From the NCBI GenBank assembly GCA_030065235.1, contig JASJDC010000001.1:430268-494267 (forward strand): DNA of 64,000 nt, given 5' to 3'. A model generated the notes under the pieces. That model was not told the DNA's origin and ran no database searches. It saw only the letters and a program-made list of their open reading frames with translations. Each line of letters begins with the position of its first letter. The first letter of the stretch is position 1. This stretch comes from Alphaproteobacteria bacterium (GTDB taxonomy: Bacteria > Pseudomonadota > Alphaproteobacteria > UBA8366 > Aestuariispiraceae). This document shows positions 28,564 through 36,216 of this stretch, piece by piece. The position numbers were made by a program, and so were the translations under genes.

Positions 28564-28761
28564 TCACGGGGTTGGTCCTTGCCGACTGGCCAACAGCGCG
28601 CGACGGCTGCGGGCGATGTTTTCCAGGCTGGCGATTGCGTTGCGGCGTTCGGGCGTACCCGGCGCGCTGCGGTTCAGGATACAGGTCATGTGGCGATGTA
28701 CGGCGGCGAGTTCCGCCTCGGTCTTGCCGGTCAGTTCGGCCATGGTGATGAGAATGGTCAT
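28564..28761 (-). CDS. Small hypothetical protein of the mobile region
   Basis: 65 aa, MTILITMAELTGKTEAELAA..HRHMTCILNRSAPGTPERRNAIASLENIARSRRAL. Mostly helical and basic at the C-terminus, with no known domain. A GGAGAGA ribosome site precedes ATG 28761; the frame is open further upstream, but that part is low complexity. It faces int1 tail to tail, 18 bases away. Role unknown; could be a small regulator. Confidence 0.5.
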   Translation of the reverse strand: MTILITMAELTGKTEAELAAVHRHMTCILNRSAPGTPERRNAIASLENIARSRRALLASRQGPTP

Positions 28762-29036
28762 GGGTTCTCTCCTTGTCATCTCAGGCCTGGACGATCCGGG
28801 CCTTTCTTTCTCGCCCACCCCACACCCCAGGAAAGAAAGACCCGGAGGCGGAGACAGGCCGGCCGACGGGGAGACGCAGCGACTTTCGCTCTTGAACAGG
28901 ACTGCGGCCAAAGACCGAAGGCGCGCTGGCGGATTTTGCATAATACAACCATGGAATGTATACTAAAGGGAGAGTGTCGGCGTTTGCAGGACGCTGCGCG
29001 ACGCCCGATCGGAACATATGACAAAGTGGAGGCGCG

Positions 29037-29342
29037 ATGGCGGATCATGAGAATATGGATCGGTTCAACGACAGGGCGGAGGGTCGGCTGAGCGCCTATC
29101 TGACGGGGCGCTATGTGGACAAGGCCGAGGCGCTAGAAATCCTCGCCGGAATGAACGTGCGATGGACGCGCCGCCAGATCGACTGGACGGCGGAGCCCGA
29201 TGCGTCCGGCGCGCGGCGATGGCCCTGGTTCCTGGACGACAAGGGTATCCTGCGGATCGATGAAGGCTTCATCCACCGCCAGTTCGAGGCCAAACAACTC
29301 GCCGCCCTATCGGCCTGGAAAGCCGGGATCCGTCGGGATTGA
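29037..29342 (+). CDS. Hypothetical protein, 101 aa
   Basis: Starts MADHENMDRFNDRAEGRLSA with GGAGG at 29028-29032. Tryptophan-rich middle (VRWTRRQIDWTAEP..RRWPWFLDDKGILRIDEGFIH). The pattern of a short helical part, a WxxRQI step and a final strand-helix suggests a small DNA-binding or excisionase-like protein, but no family is recognised. Lies between the two integrases, a usual place for excisionase or accessory genes. Confidence 0.5.
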   Translation: MADHENMDRFNDRAEGRLSAYLTGRYVDKAEALEILAGMNVRWTRRQIDWTAEPDASGARRWPWFLDDKGILRIDEGFIHRQFEAKQLAALSAWKAGIRRD

Positions 29343-29421
29343 GCTTATCCACAGCGCTATGATGGGAGAAATTACCAGAATGCGGGATTATTGTGCTATA
29401 CTGGATGGAGAAGGAGACAGT

Positions 29422-29625
29422 ATGGCCAACGACCCAACCGAGATCATCCTCCCCCTCATGCGGGCGCTGCGGGACGATGTCGCCCAGATCAGGAACGATG
29501 TCGGCGATATCAAGTTCCGCCTGACGCAGGTCGAGGAGACGCAGGTCCATCTGACAAAACGCTTCGACCGGATGGAGGAGCGGCTGAGCCGGATCGAGAC
29601 GCGGTTGGATCTGGTGGAGGCCTGA
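29422..29625 (+). CDS. Short coiled-coil protein
   Basis: 67 aa: ILPLMRALRDDVAQIRNDVGDIKFRLTQVEETQVHLTKRFDRMEERLSRIETRLDLVEA with heptad repeats over most of its length (read in parts; no break in frame). GGAGAAGGAGA before ATG 29422 gives a good ribosome site. Such small parallel coiled coils are common beside integrases and toxin modules. It ends 13 bases before int2, so the two are probably co-transcribed. Confidence 0.6.
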   Translation: MANDPTEIILPLMRALRDDVAQIRNDVGDIKFRLTQVEETQVHLTKRFDRMEERLSRIETRLDLVEA

Positions 29626-29638
29626 AAAACAGGAGTGC

Positions 29639-30835
29639 ATGGCGTTTATACAGCGGGTCAGCCGCAAGAAAGGAACCGTCTACAAGGTCCACTATACCGA
29701 CCCGGTCACCGGGCGCCGGCGCACGAAAAGCTTCAATCGGCGCAAGGACGCGGACGCTTTCATCCAGTCGCCCAAAATCTCCGAGCGCTACGCCACTCCT
29801 GATAAGACCGTCGGCGACGCGATCGATCACTGGCTGCATGTCTGCGAACATCATGGCCGCAACGGCAGAGAGCCGGTCGCGCAGGCGACACTCAAATCCT
29901 ACATTCAACAGGCGGACCGGCTGAGGGCGACCGCGTTCCCGCATGACGGCGAGACGATCGTCTTGAAGGACTGTCTGCTTGTACGGCTCGATAAGTCGAT
30001 CTGCACTTCGCTTCGGGCGCATCTTATTGAGACCTGCAGCTGGAGCTACGCGCGACGGCTCTGGGTCAGCTATCGCAGCCTCCTGCAGCAGGCCCGGGAA
30101 GACGGTCTGATGGATCACGCGCCGTCGGAGGCGGTGCATATCCGCGCCCCGCGCCGCACGGGAGAGCCGCGACAGCGGCTCGAAGACAAGATGCCGAGCC
30201 TGGCGGAAGTGAAAGCCATCTTCGAGGCCGCGCGCGCCCGGCTGCGTGTCTCGGACCGAAGGCTGCGGCGTCAGCGGCTGCGCTATAGTCTGATCCTCGA
30301 GACCATGGCCTATGGCGGAACCCGCCCCGGCGAGGCGCTTGGCCTTCCCTGGTCGGAGATCGACTTCGACCGCGGCGGCATCCGCATCATCCAGGACGTC
30401 GAGGATGACGGCACGATCGGCCTCCCCAAATCCGACGCCGCCTATCGCTTCATCCCAATGCCGGATCGATACATGCGGCGCCTGCATCACTGGCGGAAAC
30501 TCTGCCCGTCGTCGGAGCTGGACCTGGTCTTCCCGAATTGGAGCGGCAAGGTCGACTTCCTGTCGAACCTGAACCATCGCGGCTGGCGCCCGATCCTGAA
30601 ACAGGCCGGCGTTTGGACCGAGGACGGCCGCCCCAAATACCCGCCGAAGAGCCTGCGCCATGTGCGCGCCTCGCTTGAGATCGAACGCAACGCCAACCCG
30701 AAAGAGATCAAGGAGCTGATGGGCCATTCCTCGATCCGCGTGACCTTCGACATCTATGGCCACCTGTTTGACGCCCACAACGACCGCCGCGCCTCCCGCG
30801 CCAACGATATCGCCGATCTGATTGCGGCCGAATAG
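29639..30835 (+). CDS. Tyrosine recombinase / integrase 2 (tRNA-Asn associated)
   Basis: 398 aa. N-terminal arm-binding strand set (AFIQRVSRKKGTVYKVHYTDP, TGRRRTKSFNRRKDADAF), core-binding domain (about 55-165) and catalytic domain with R229 (GGTRPGEALGL), a K264-region strand, R340-H341 (KSLRHVR), H363 (LMGHSS) and nucleophile Y373. AGGAG lies before ATG 29639. A tRNA-Asn 3' fragment begins 86 bases downstream of its stop, so its target is probably tRNA-Asn. Confidence 0.92.
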   Translation: MAFIQRVSRKKGTVYKVHYTDPVTGRRRTKSFNRRKDADAFIQSPKISERYATPDKTVGDAIDHWLHVCEHHGRNGREPVAQATLKSYIQQADRLRATAFPHDGETIVLKDCLLVRLDKSICTSLRAHLIETCSWSYARRLWVSYRSLLQQAREDGLMDHAPSEAVHIRAPRRTGEPRQRLEDKMPSLAEVKAIFEAARARLRVSDRRLRRQRLRYSLILETMAYGGTRPGEALGLPWSEIDFDRGGIRIIQDVEDDGTIGLPKSDAAYRFIPMPDRYMRRLHHWRKLCPSSELDLVFPNWSGKVDFLSNLNHRGWRPILKQAGVWTEDGRPKYPPKSLRHVRASLEIERNANPKEIKELMGHSSIRVTFDIYGHLFDAHNDRRASRANDIADLIAAE

Positions 30836-30855
30836 CGTTCGGAAGTCCCCAGCAC

Positions 30856-30873
30856 TGTACCCAAATTGTACCC
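30856..30873. repeat. Paired TGTACCC repeat, left of tRNA-Asn fragment
   Basis: TGTACCC at 30856-30862 and 30867-30873, an 11-base period, 20 bases after int2. An almost identical pair is at 31088-31105 on the other side of the tRNA-Asn fragment. These look like arm-type integrase sites. Confidence 0.75.
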
Positions 30874-30921
30874 GCCGCCGCCCTATGTTGAGCAAAACCA
30901 TGCGGTTAGAGCCCGTTTATC

Positions 30922-30971
<50 letters not shown>

Positions 30972-31087
30972 TTCATTTCCGCGGCCTTCGGCGGGTTAAG
31001 CCCCAAAAACCAAGCCCTTGGCGTCGCCTTCACCCTCCTCCGTACCCCGCGGAATCTCAGGCCGCCACAAACCGACACAAATGAACC

Positions 31088-31105
31088 TGTACCCAAAATG
31101 TACCC
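31088..31105. repeat. Paired TGTACCC repeat, right of tRNA-Asn fragment
   Basis: TGTACCC at 31088-31094 and 31099-31105, again with an 11-base period; the 21-base unit differs from the left copy at one position. Its presence on the far side of the tRNA fragment makes the region resemble an undivided attP. Confidence 0.75.
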
Positions 31106-31464
31106 GCGAAGAACACACGCGCGCCCGGCGAGCCGTGCGCTTGGCCCCCTATCTCGGCAGCTTACACCGAGACGGAGCGGCCTGATCCAATAGCCCCGTC
31201 CGGGCTGGCCCGCACCGCCGCCGTGTGGCCCGGACGCTGACGCGCCTCAAGAGGCGGAGGCTGGACCTATGGTGGCATGACTAGAACCATGTGCGACCGC
31301 ACTCATCCCTGGGCGGGCTCCCGCCCGCCGCGCGCCGTTCGCTTGCGCAATCTGGAGGCGCCGCTCACGGCGCGCTTCACAAACCCAATACGGCAAAGTA
31401 TCGATCATCAGGACTCCACTTATAACTGCAGGAGCCAAGGGGCTCACGTCATTTGAATTTTCCT
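31106..31464. other. Non-coding gap after the att-like region
   Basis: About 360 bases with no gene, tRNA or terminator that I can support. It contains short GC-rich inverted repeats (for example around 31310-31370, GGGCGGGCTCCCGCCCG) but no open frame with recognisable product. Confidence 0.5.
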
Positions 31465-31929
31465 CTATTCGGATTGGGCGTTCAGTTGGTCGTGATACTG
31501 ACGAATGTCGTCGGGCCAGGTTGACTTGATGAAGGACAGCACCGCAAAGATCTCATCATCGCTGAGCACGCCTTCATAGATTGGCATGCTTGTAGGGGGA
31601 GCGTTCTCCATCAATCCGGCGAGGCCATATTTGGTCAAGGTGAAGAGGGTTTCATCGTCATGGTGCCACGTATGCCCTGTAGCATCATGCGGCGGAGCTG
31701 GAAGCAAACCGTTTTCTCCACGAATGCGCCAGTTTGGCTGCCCTTCGAGGCGCGCACCGTGGCACGCGGTACATTGAGCAGCGTAGACTTTTTGGCCAAG
31801 AGCCACGACTTCGGCGTCATCAGGTGTCAAGAGGCCGACCGCATCAGTGGGTTGGGCCAGCATCATTACGGCGGCGATACCGGCGAGCACAAGCCCGCCG
31901 GTCACTAAAACTGTCTTGCGACTTACCAT
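31465..31929 (-). CDS. Periplasmic or membrane-anchored c-type cytochrome
   Basis: 154 aa. N-terminal signal/anchor (TVLVTGGLVLAGIAAVMML), heme-binding CTACH at about 53-57 and the distal methionine in PTSMPIYEG, with SDDEIFAVLSFIKSTWP as the closing helix. One heme, class I. Its start overlaps the stop of the DUF411 gene (TGATG), so the two are coupled. In copper-resistance clusters such cytochromes accompany DUF411 proteins. Confidence 0.88.
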   Translation of the reverse strand: MVSRKTVLVTGGLVLAGIAAVMMLAQPTDAVGLLTPDDAEVVALGQKVYAAQCTACHGARLEGQPNWRIRGENGLLPAPPHDATGHTWHHDDETLFTLTKYGLAGLMENAPPTSMPIYEGVLSDDEIFAVLSFIKSTWPDDIRQYHDQLNAQSE

Positions 31930-32396
31930 CAGGCGTCAAATGGCCGTGCGGCGCCAGCACGGTAGTAGGCCGTTCCGGCGCCAGCCTCTCCGCCGAACGC
32001 AATGACGTCGAAACGGGCCGACGGGTCATCTCCCATGCCGGGGGAACCCATCGGCATACCAGGAACAGCAAGCCCAGTGATGTCTGGGCGATCCCGCAGC
32101 ACAGCTTCCAATGCTTCGAATGGAACATGCCCTTCAAAGACGTACTCGTCCGCTTCAATGGTGTGACAGGATGCAAGTTCAAGCGGAATGCCCCGTTCAG
32201 ACTTCTGTGCCTCGGGGTCAGTCAGTTCCTCGACAGTGACAGCGTAGCCGCGCGCGCGGGCCAAATCAGCCCAGGCGTGACAGCATCCGCAGCCCGGCGA
32301 GGTGAGAACGCGCATAGGGGCGCCCGCACGGGCGGGCAGAGCAGCCACGACAAGAGCTGTTGCGGAAAGAGTGGTGAAGTGACGACGTGTGATCAT
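31929..32396 (-). CDS. DUF411 metal-binding protein
   Basis: 155 aa. Twin-arginine-like export signal MITRRHFTTLSATALVVAAL, then MRVLTSPGCGCCHAW with the CGCCH metal site at 36-40, and a C-terminal GLAVPGMPMGSPGMG methionine-rich stretch and FDVIAFG strand typical of DUF411. The family is linked to copper handling. ATG 32396 is fixed by the signal peptide; the frame runs on upstream without homology. Confidence 0.85.
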   Translation of the reverse strand: MITRRHFTTLSATALVVAALPARAGAPMRVLTSPGCGCCHAWADLARARGYAVTVEELTDPEAQKSERGIPLELASCHTIEADEYVFEGHVPFEALEAVLRDRPDITGLAVPGMPMGSPGMGDDPSARFDVIAFGGEAGAGTAYYRAGAARPFDA

Positions 32397-32454
32397 GTCT
32401 GTCGGTCCTTTGATACGAAAGTTGAATGGATTGCAGGCGAGCGCCCGTTGCCCT

Positions 32455-32790
32455 TCAGACTTTCGGAGGACCGGTTGGGACAGACAGTGTCGAGTTTGAA
32501 AAATCGAAATCAGCGCACAGCAAACCACTGACCTTTCTGCTTGTGGGACTGATCGGCGATACCGCCGATGTGGCTACAAGATCACCAAAACAGGGCGTTG
32601 ATCCCATGCCGGCCGTGGTGTCGCAGCAGTCCGCAAGTGTCTTCTCGGCATCAGCCAACAGATCATTTTCTGTCATTTCAGGGTGGTGCTCAGCGTGATC
32701 CGATCCATGGTTCAAGCCATGCATCACAGACGCGGGGGAAGCACCGGCGAACAAAGCAACAAGAATGATCGACAGGACTAAGCGAACCAT
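32455..32790 (-). CDS. Small secreted His/Cys-containing protein of the copper-type cluster
   Basis: 111 aa. Signal peptide VRLVLSIILVALFAGASPASV, then MHGLNHGSDHAEHHPEM, a histidine-rich stretch that could bind metal, and DCCDTTAGMGSTPCFG with three cysteines. Similar small proteins follow DUF411 genes in other bacteria (family knowledge, not tested). Between the LTxxQ protein and DUF411 on the same strand. Confidence 0.6.
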   Translation of the reverse strand: MVRLVLSIILVALFAGASPASVMHGLNHGSDHAEHHPEMTENDLLADAEKTLADCCDTTAGMGSTPCFGDLVATSAVSPISPTSRKVSGLLCADFDFSNSTLSVPTGPPKV

Positions 32791-32845
32791 GCCAAATACC
32801 TACTGGGGGTACATGTTTTTGACAAGTGACGAGGACGTGTCTCTC

Positions 32846-33442
32846 CTAGTCGCACCCATTATGGTTGCGCCACATGTCACGATCATGCCCCTCTGGAACC
32901 GCGGCGCATGGATGTTCTGAGTATCCGCGCAAGACCGAATACTCGATCACCTGACCATCCGTCAGCAATGGCAAGGTCAGCAGGTGCGCGTTGAGGTGAA
33001 CCAAGCGCAAGTCCGCCCGTGCCTCACCTGCCTCCATGACGAGCCGCTCAACTGTCTCGGCATCTGGCGCACCAAGTTGAAAGGCTGCGTCCAGCGCTTG
33101 TTCCGCCGCGACGAACCGTTCCCCTGCGGCTATAGCGTCCGCCTGCATCTGCGCCCGGATCGCTTCGACGCCGTCGCGCTGGTCCTTGGTCAGACCAATT
33201 GGTTCCGCAAGTTCGAGGAGATGGGTCGGCCCCGGGACACCGTTGAGCTCCGCTGCTCGCGCAAGCCCCCATCCGCCGCCACGCGCGATCTCCTCCAAGT
33301 CCTGTTCCGATAAGGACTTTATCAAGCGCGTTTCTTCACCAGCATAGACCGAGGGTGTCGAGCCGTGGCTTCCATCACGAGTCTGAGCAAACGCGACGGC
33401 GGGCAAGATCATCAAAAGAATTGCGAAAAACTTGGTTTTCAT
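32846..33442 (-). CDS. Spy/CpxP-like periplasmic LTxxQ protein
   Basis: 198 aa. Signal peptide MKTKFFAILLMILPAVAFAQ, then a mostly helical body with two LTxxQ-type motifs, GLTKDQRDGVEAIRAQM and LTDGQVIEYSVLRGY, as in Spy, CpxP and ZraP/periplasmic heavy-metal sensors. C-terminal HPCAAVPEGHDRDMWRNHNGC has His and Cys that may bind metal. Start 33442 is set by the signal peptide. First gene of the minus-strand unit ending with the cytochrome; divergent from a Crp-type regulator. Confidence 0.72.
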   Translation of the reverse strand: MKTKFFAILLMILPAVAFAQTRDGSHGSTPSVYAGEETRLIKSLSEQDLEEIARGGGWGLARAAELNGVPGPTHLLELAEPIGLTKDQRDGVEAIRAQMQADAIAAGERFVAAEQALDAAFQLGAPDAETVERLVMEAGEARADLRLVHLNAHLLTLPLLTDGQVIEYSVLRGYSEHPCAAVPEGHDRDMWRNHNGCD

Positions 33443-33482
33443 ACTTGAAGTCCCCGATTTATCCAAAAGTGGCGCCAAGCTG

Positions 33483-33499
33483 TTGCATAGCTTGTGCAA
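33483..33499. promoter_or_regulatory. Candidate operator in the Spy-like / Crp-type intergenic gap
   Basis: TTGCA-N7-TGCAA, a perfect 5-bp dyad with one-turn-like spacing, lies 8 bases before the Crp-family start and 40 bases before the divergent gene. It could bind the Crp-type regulator or a metalloregulator. Not a textbook FNR or CueR box. Confidence 0.4.
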
Positions 33500-33507
33500 A
33501 CCAGAAC

Positions 33508-34092
33508 ATGATAGAAATCATGTCAGGTCATTGGCTTCATTGTTTTGACGGCGCTCCGAAACGAACGCTGGAAAAAGGCGAAACGCTGTTTCGGCGGGAC
33601 GATAAAGTCGAATGGGCTTTCCTGCTTCGTGAAGGGCAGATTTACCTTCGTCGGGCTCTGCAAGATGGCGGACTATTGACCTTGCACCGTGCCGGTGCTG
33701 GTGACCTAATCGCAGAAGCATCCCTCTTCGCGGAACAATATCATTGTGATGCTGTGACGGATTCCGTGACGACGGTCGCGGTTCTACCGAAGGCGCATTT
33801 GCTAAAACAATTAGAGTATGATTCTTCAGGAGATCGCCTATCGGTTAGCGCCTTTGAGCGAACGGCCAAAGAGCTACAGACCCTACGCACCCGCGTTGAG
33901 ATCATGCAATTGCGGAAGGTGACAGATCGTCTCGACGCCTATCTTGAACTCTTCGGACCTCCAGGTGAAGGCGGCTGGGTGCGCGTTGCTGATTGGATCG
34001 GGGTGTCGCCTCCCGCCATCTACCGAGAACTCGCGAAGCGTCGAAGGAGCGATGCGACTGAAGCCCAGACGCAACGGTCTATCCTCAGATAG
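33508..34092 (+). CDS. Crp/Fnr-family transcription regulator
   Basis: 194 aa from ATG 33508 (an alternative is 33520). A cyclic-nucleotide-binding-like beta barrel (KRTLEKGETLFRRDDKVEWAFLLREGQIYLRR..LHRAGAGDLIAEASLF) leads to a dimer helix and a C-terminal winged helix VRVADWIGVSPPAIYRELAKRR. The Fnr iron-sulfur cysteines are missing. Divergent from the metal-type operon, which it probably controls. The codon use of this region is less GC-biased than the core genes. Confidence 0.88.
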   Translation: MIEIMSGHWLHCFDGAPKRTLEKGETLFRRDDKVEWAFLLREGQIYLRRALQDGGLLTLHRAGAGDLIAEASLFAEQYHCDAVTDSVTTVAVLPKAHLLKQLEYDSSGDRLSVSAFERTAKELQTLRTRVEIMQLRKVTDRLDAYLELFGPPGEGGWVRVADWIGVSPPAIYRELAKRRRSDATEAQTQRSILR

Positions 34093-34295
34093 CGGACATT
34101 CGTCGTCCTGCTGCAACAAAGTAGGCATGCGCTCACAGCTGCCATTTTCCGTATCGCAGAATTTCGAAGGCTTGTGATGCGATCCTGCTCCCTACTGGAA
34201 TCGACCGCTTGCAGCACAAAGAGGGGGCCGAAGTCCCCTCTTGCCTCTCGGTGACACTCTCCGTGGCTTTTAGGACATTTCGGGAGGGTGGTGAT

Positions 34296-34463
34296 CCCTG
34301 CTTTCCGGAGCTGCCCCGTCTTTGTCTTGCCCGTTCCCGGCGCCTGCAGCTTGACCGGCGTATCGTCGGCGAAGATAGCCTCGACCGCCACGACATGACG
34401 GCTGATTGCATTGGCCAACGGTTCCAGGAGAGCTTCATAGTGTCCCCTGACGATGGTGGGCAT
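34296..34463 (-). pseudogene. IS66-family transposase (TnpC) fragment
   Basis: About 56 codons, EALLEPLANAISRHVVAVEA..FADDTPVKLQAPGTGKTKTGQLRKAG, correspond to the start of the IS66 DDE catalytic domain (DDTPV.. then PGxGKTKTGxLW). The reading frame loses similarity directly after GQL and no other IS66 part remains, so it is a dead remnant. It shows earlier insertion between the copper-type cluster and the recombinase block. Confidence 0.75.
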
Positions 34464-34705
34464 TTAGACTGCTTCATGCGCCAACGTTAGGGCAGCGTGA
34501 CCGGACGGTTGCAGTTTGAGCGATGTTGTAGCGACCTCAGCCGCAGGAGTGATTGGCAATTTCGAGAGGATCGCGGCGCGCAGTCTGAAGGGCGGTCTCG
34601 AGTCGGTCGGGGCGGCATGGAATAGCGCACCTGATTGTAAGGCGACGCGCTTGCAATGTGCCGGATTCACAGGACGTGTCACGAATCCAGGATCGTGCGA
34701 GGTCT
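34464..34705. other. Gap flanking the IS66 remnant
   Basis: No gene or site recognised here or in 34093-34295. Open frames in this stretch look like decayed or shadow sequence. Confidence 0.45.
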
Positions 34706-34951
34706 CTAATCCAACCCCTCAAAGAACGCGGCCACATCGACCTTCATGAACTTGGCGCAGACGTGGAGGCGGCCGGCGGAGATGCGGTTCTTGCCGTTTT
34801 CGTATTTCTGATATTGCTGGAAGGAGACGCCGAGCGCTTCGGCGATGGCGGTTTGAGAGAGGCGGCGTTCCTTGCGCAGGGCTTTCAATCGTTGGCCGAC
34901 GGCGCGGTCATGCGCGGCGCAAAGGCGATTGATGGCGTCTTTGTTTGTCAT
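34706..34951 (-). CDS. XRE/Cro-type helix-turn-helix regulator
   Basis: 81 aa. HTH_3 domain (about 18-75): RLKALRKERRLSQTAIAEALGVSFQQYQKYENGKNRISAGRL. Single-domain Cro-like size. It follows the small recombinase by 45 bases on the same strand, so the two may be one unit; the AACAGAAT dyad upstream of the recombinase is a candidate operator. Start supported by a complete HTH; an upstream TTG is possible. Confidence 0.85.
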   Translation of the reverse strand: MTNKDAINRLCAAHDRAVGQRLKALRKERRLSQTAIAEALGVSFQQYQKYENGKNRISAGRLHVCAKFMKVDVAAFFEGLD

Positions 34952-34996
34952 TGGGCCGCCCCCTTCGCCCCGATCCGGCGGGCACTGTCGCGGCTT

Positions 34997-35632
34997 CTAC
35001 AGGTCATGGCCGGCGCTCCACATGCGGCGGGCGAGTTTTCGGTCTTCGGGGCTGGCGAGGTCGAGATAAATTTCGGTCGTGCGCAGGCTGGCGTGTCCGA
35101 GCCACTTCTTGATCCGTGTCTCGGGGATGTTGCACATGGCGGCGTGGACGCCATAGCTGTGGCGCAGCCCCTTGGCGCAGGCATGCGGGCCGGTGATCCC
35201 GGCGAGCGCCATGACGGCGCGCATCCGCTTCCAGGCGGTGGTGCGGCTCATGGTCCAGAGGCGTTGGAACTGCCCGCCGGTTTTGAGCTTCTGCAGCGCT
35301 TGCAGCCCGTGCGTCCGGTCGAGGCGTTTGATGAAGGCGCGGGGCACGGGAATGGAGCGGAAGTGCCGCCCCTTGTTCTCGCCGCGCTTCTTGACGCTGG
35401 GGACGACGATCAAGGCGTCGGCGATGTCGATATGCAGGGCGGTGAGCGACAGGGCCTCGGCCGGCCGGCAGCCGGTCCAGAAGATGGTCTCGCAGAAGGT
35501 CCGGTCGGTTGGGCTCTCAAGCCGGGCGACCGCCTCAAGGAACGCCCCGCGCTCTTGAGCGGTCAGGTACTTGCGCGCGCCTGTCTCGGTGAACAGGGTC
35601 AATCCGGGGTGAGTCGGCGCGTTTTTGGCCAT
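34997..35632 (-). CDS. Short tyrosine recombinase (catalytic domain only)
   Basis: 211 aa, without the usual core-binding domain. Catalytic residues: R56 (FWTGCRPAEALSL), R157-H158 (AKGLRHSYGV), H180 (WLGHASL) and nucleophile Y189 (RTTEIYLDL). Such short recombinases on plasmids and mobile elements act as resolvases or in DNA inversion. ATG 35632 (MAKNAPTHPG) is preferred; an ATG 18 bases upstream exists. Precedes the XRE regulator. Confidence 0.83.
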   Translation of the reverse strand: MAKNAPTHPGLTLFTETGARKYLTAQERGAFLEAVARLESPTDRTFCETIFWTGCRPAEALSLTALHIDIADALIVVPSVKKRGENKGRHFRSIPVPRAFIKRLDRTHGLQALQKLKTGGQFQRLWTMSRTTAWKRMRAVMALAGITGPHACAKGLRHSYGVHAAMCNIPETRIKKWLGHASLRTTEIYLDLASPEDRKLARRMWSAGHDL

Positions 35633-35662
35633 CGCGGTAACACCTTTCATGCGTCGGCGGTG

Positions 35663-35683
35663 AACAGAATAAGATATTCTGTT
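35663..35683. promoter_or_regulatory. Candidate operator of the recombinase-XRE unit
   Basis: AACAGAAT-AAGAT-ATTCTGTT, a perfect 8-bp dyad about 31 bases upstream of the recombinase start. The half-site ATTCTGTTT recurs at 35820-35828, next to the divergent secreted-protein gene. Autoregulation by the XRE protein is likely but inferred. Confidence 0.6.
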
Positions 35684-35819
35684 TCATCGCTGTCACACCC
35701 TCAGGTTACCGGCGGCTTTCCGCCACGTTGGCTGGAGCGGCGATCTTCGCGTCGCCTGCCTTGATCCTTTCAGGGTAGAGAAAGTCTGTTAAAAATCAAT
35801 CCAAAAAACACTTTATCTT

Positions 35820-35828
35820 ATTCTGTTT
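35820..35828. promoter_or_regulatory. Second ATTCTGTTT half-site
   Basis: Same 9-base word as the right arm of the 35663 dyad, 2 bases before the TTG start of the next plus-strand gene, in an AT-rich stretch. It could tie that gene to the same regulator. Confidence 0.4.
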
Positions 35829-35829
35829 A

Positions 35830-36216
35830 TTGGCGTTTTCTCGAGCCCAAAAACCTCTAACGCGCGCCTGGCGCGGGATTCGGCGCCGTTTGGCGGGTGT
35901 CGCGGGCGCGGTGATTTTTTGCGCCGCCGCCACACCATCGTATGCGGAGACATTCACAAGCCGCGAGTTCCTGACCTGGCCGCGTGAGGCGCAGCGCGGC
36001 TATTTTCAGGCCTCGATCGGCATGGCCGGCTTCATCGCGCGGGAGAACGATGCGGGTCACGGCGCCTGTCTCGAACGCTGGTACTTCAGCGACACAGCGG
36101 CGACGGAGGACTCGATTCGGTCGGCCATGGCCCAGAATGCGGCCTATCATCCGCGCGCGGTGATCGTGGCGTTGATGCGCAAGGCCTGCGGCCCGTTCGA
36201 CTATGCAAGGCGCTGA
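35830..36216 (+). CDS. Small secreted protein of unknown function, TTG start
   Basis: 128 aa. The start codon appears to be TTG 35830, with no ATG nearby. A signal peptide RRRLAGVAGAVIFCAAATPSYA precedes ETFTSREFLTWPREAQRGYFQASIGMAGFIA (two runs). Two cysteines in the mature part (HGACLERWYF, RKACGPFD) could form a disulfide. Overall shape recalls Rap1a/Tai-type immunity or HdeA-like periplasmic proteins, but this is only a resemblance. It ends exactly where the convergent coiled-coil gene ends. Confidence 0.5.
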   Translation: MAFSRAQKPLTRAWRGIRRRLAGVAGAVIFCAAATPSYAETFTSREFLTWPREAQRGYFQASIGMAGFIARENDAGHGACLERWYFSDTAATEDSIRSAMAQNAAYHPRAVIVALMRKACGPFDYARR

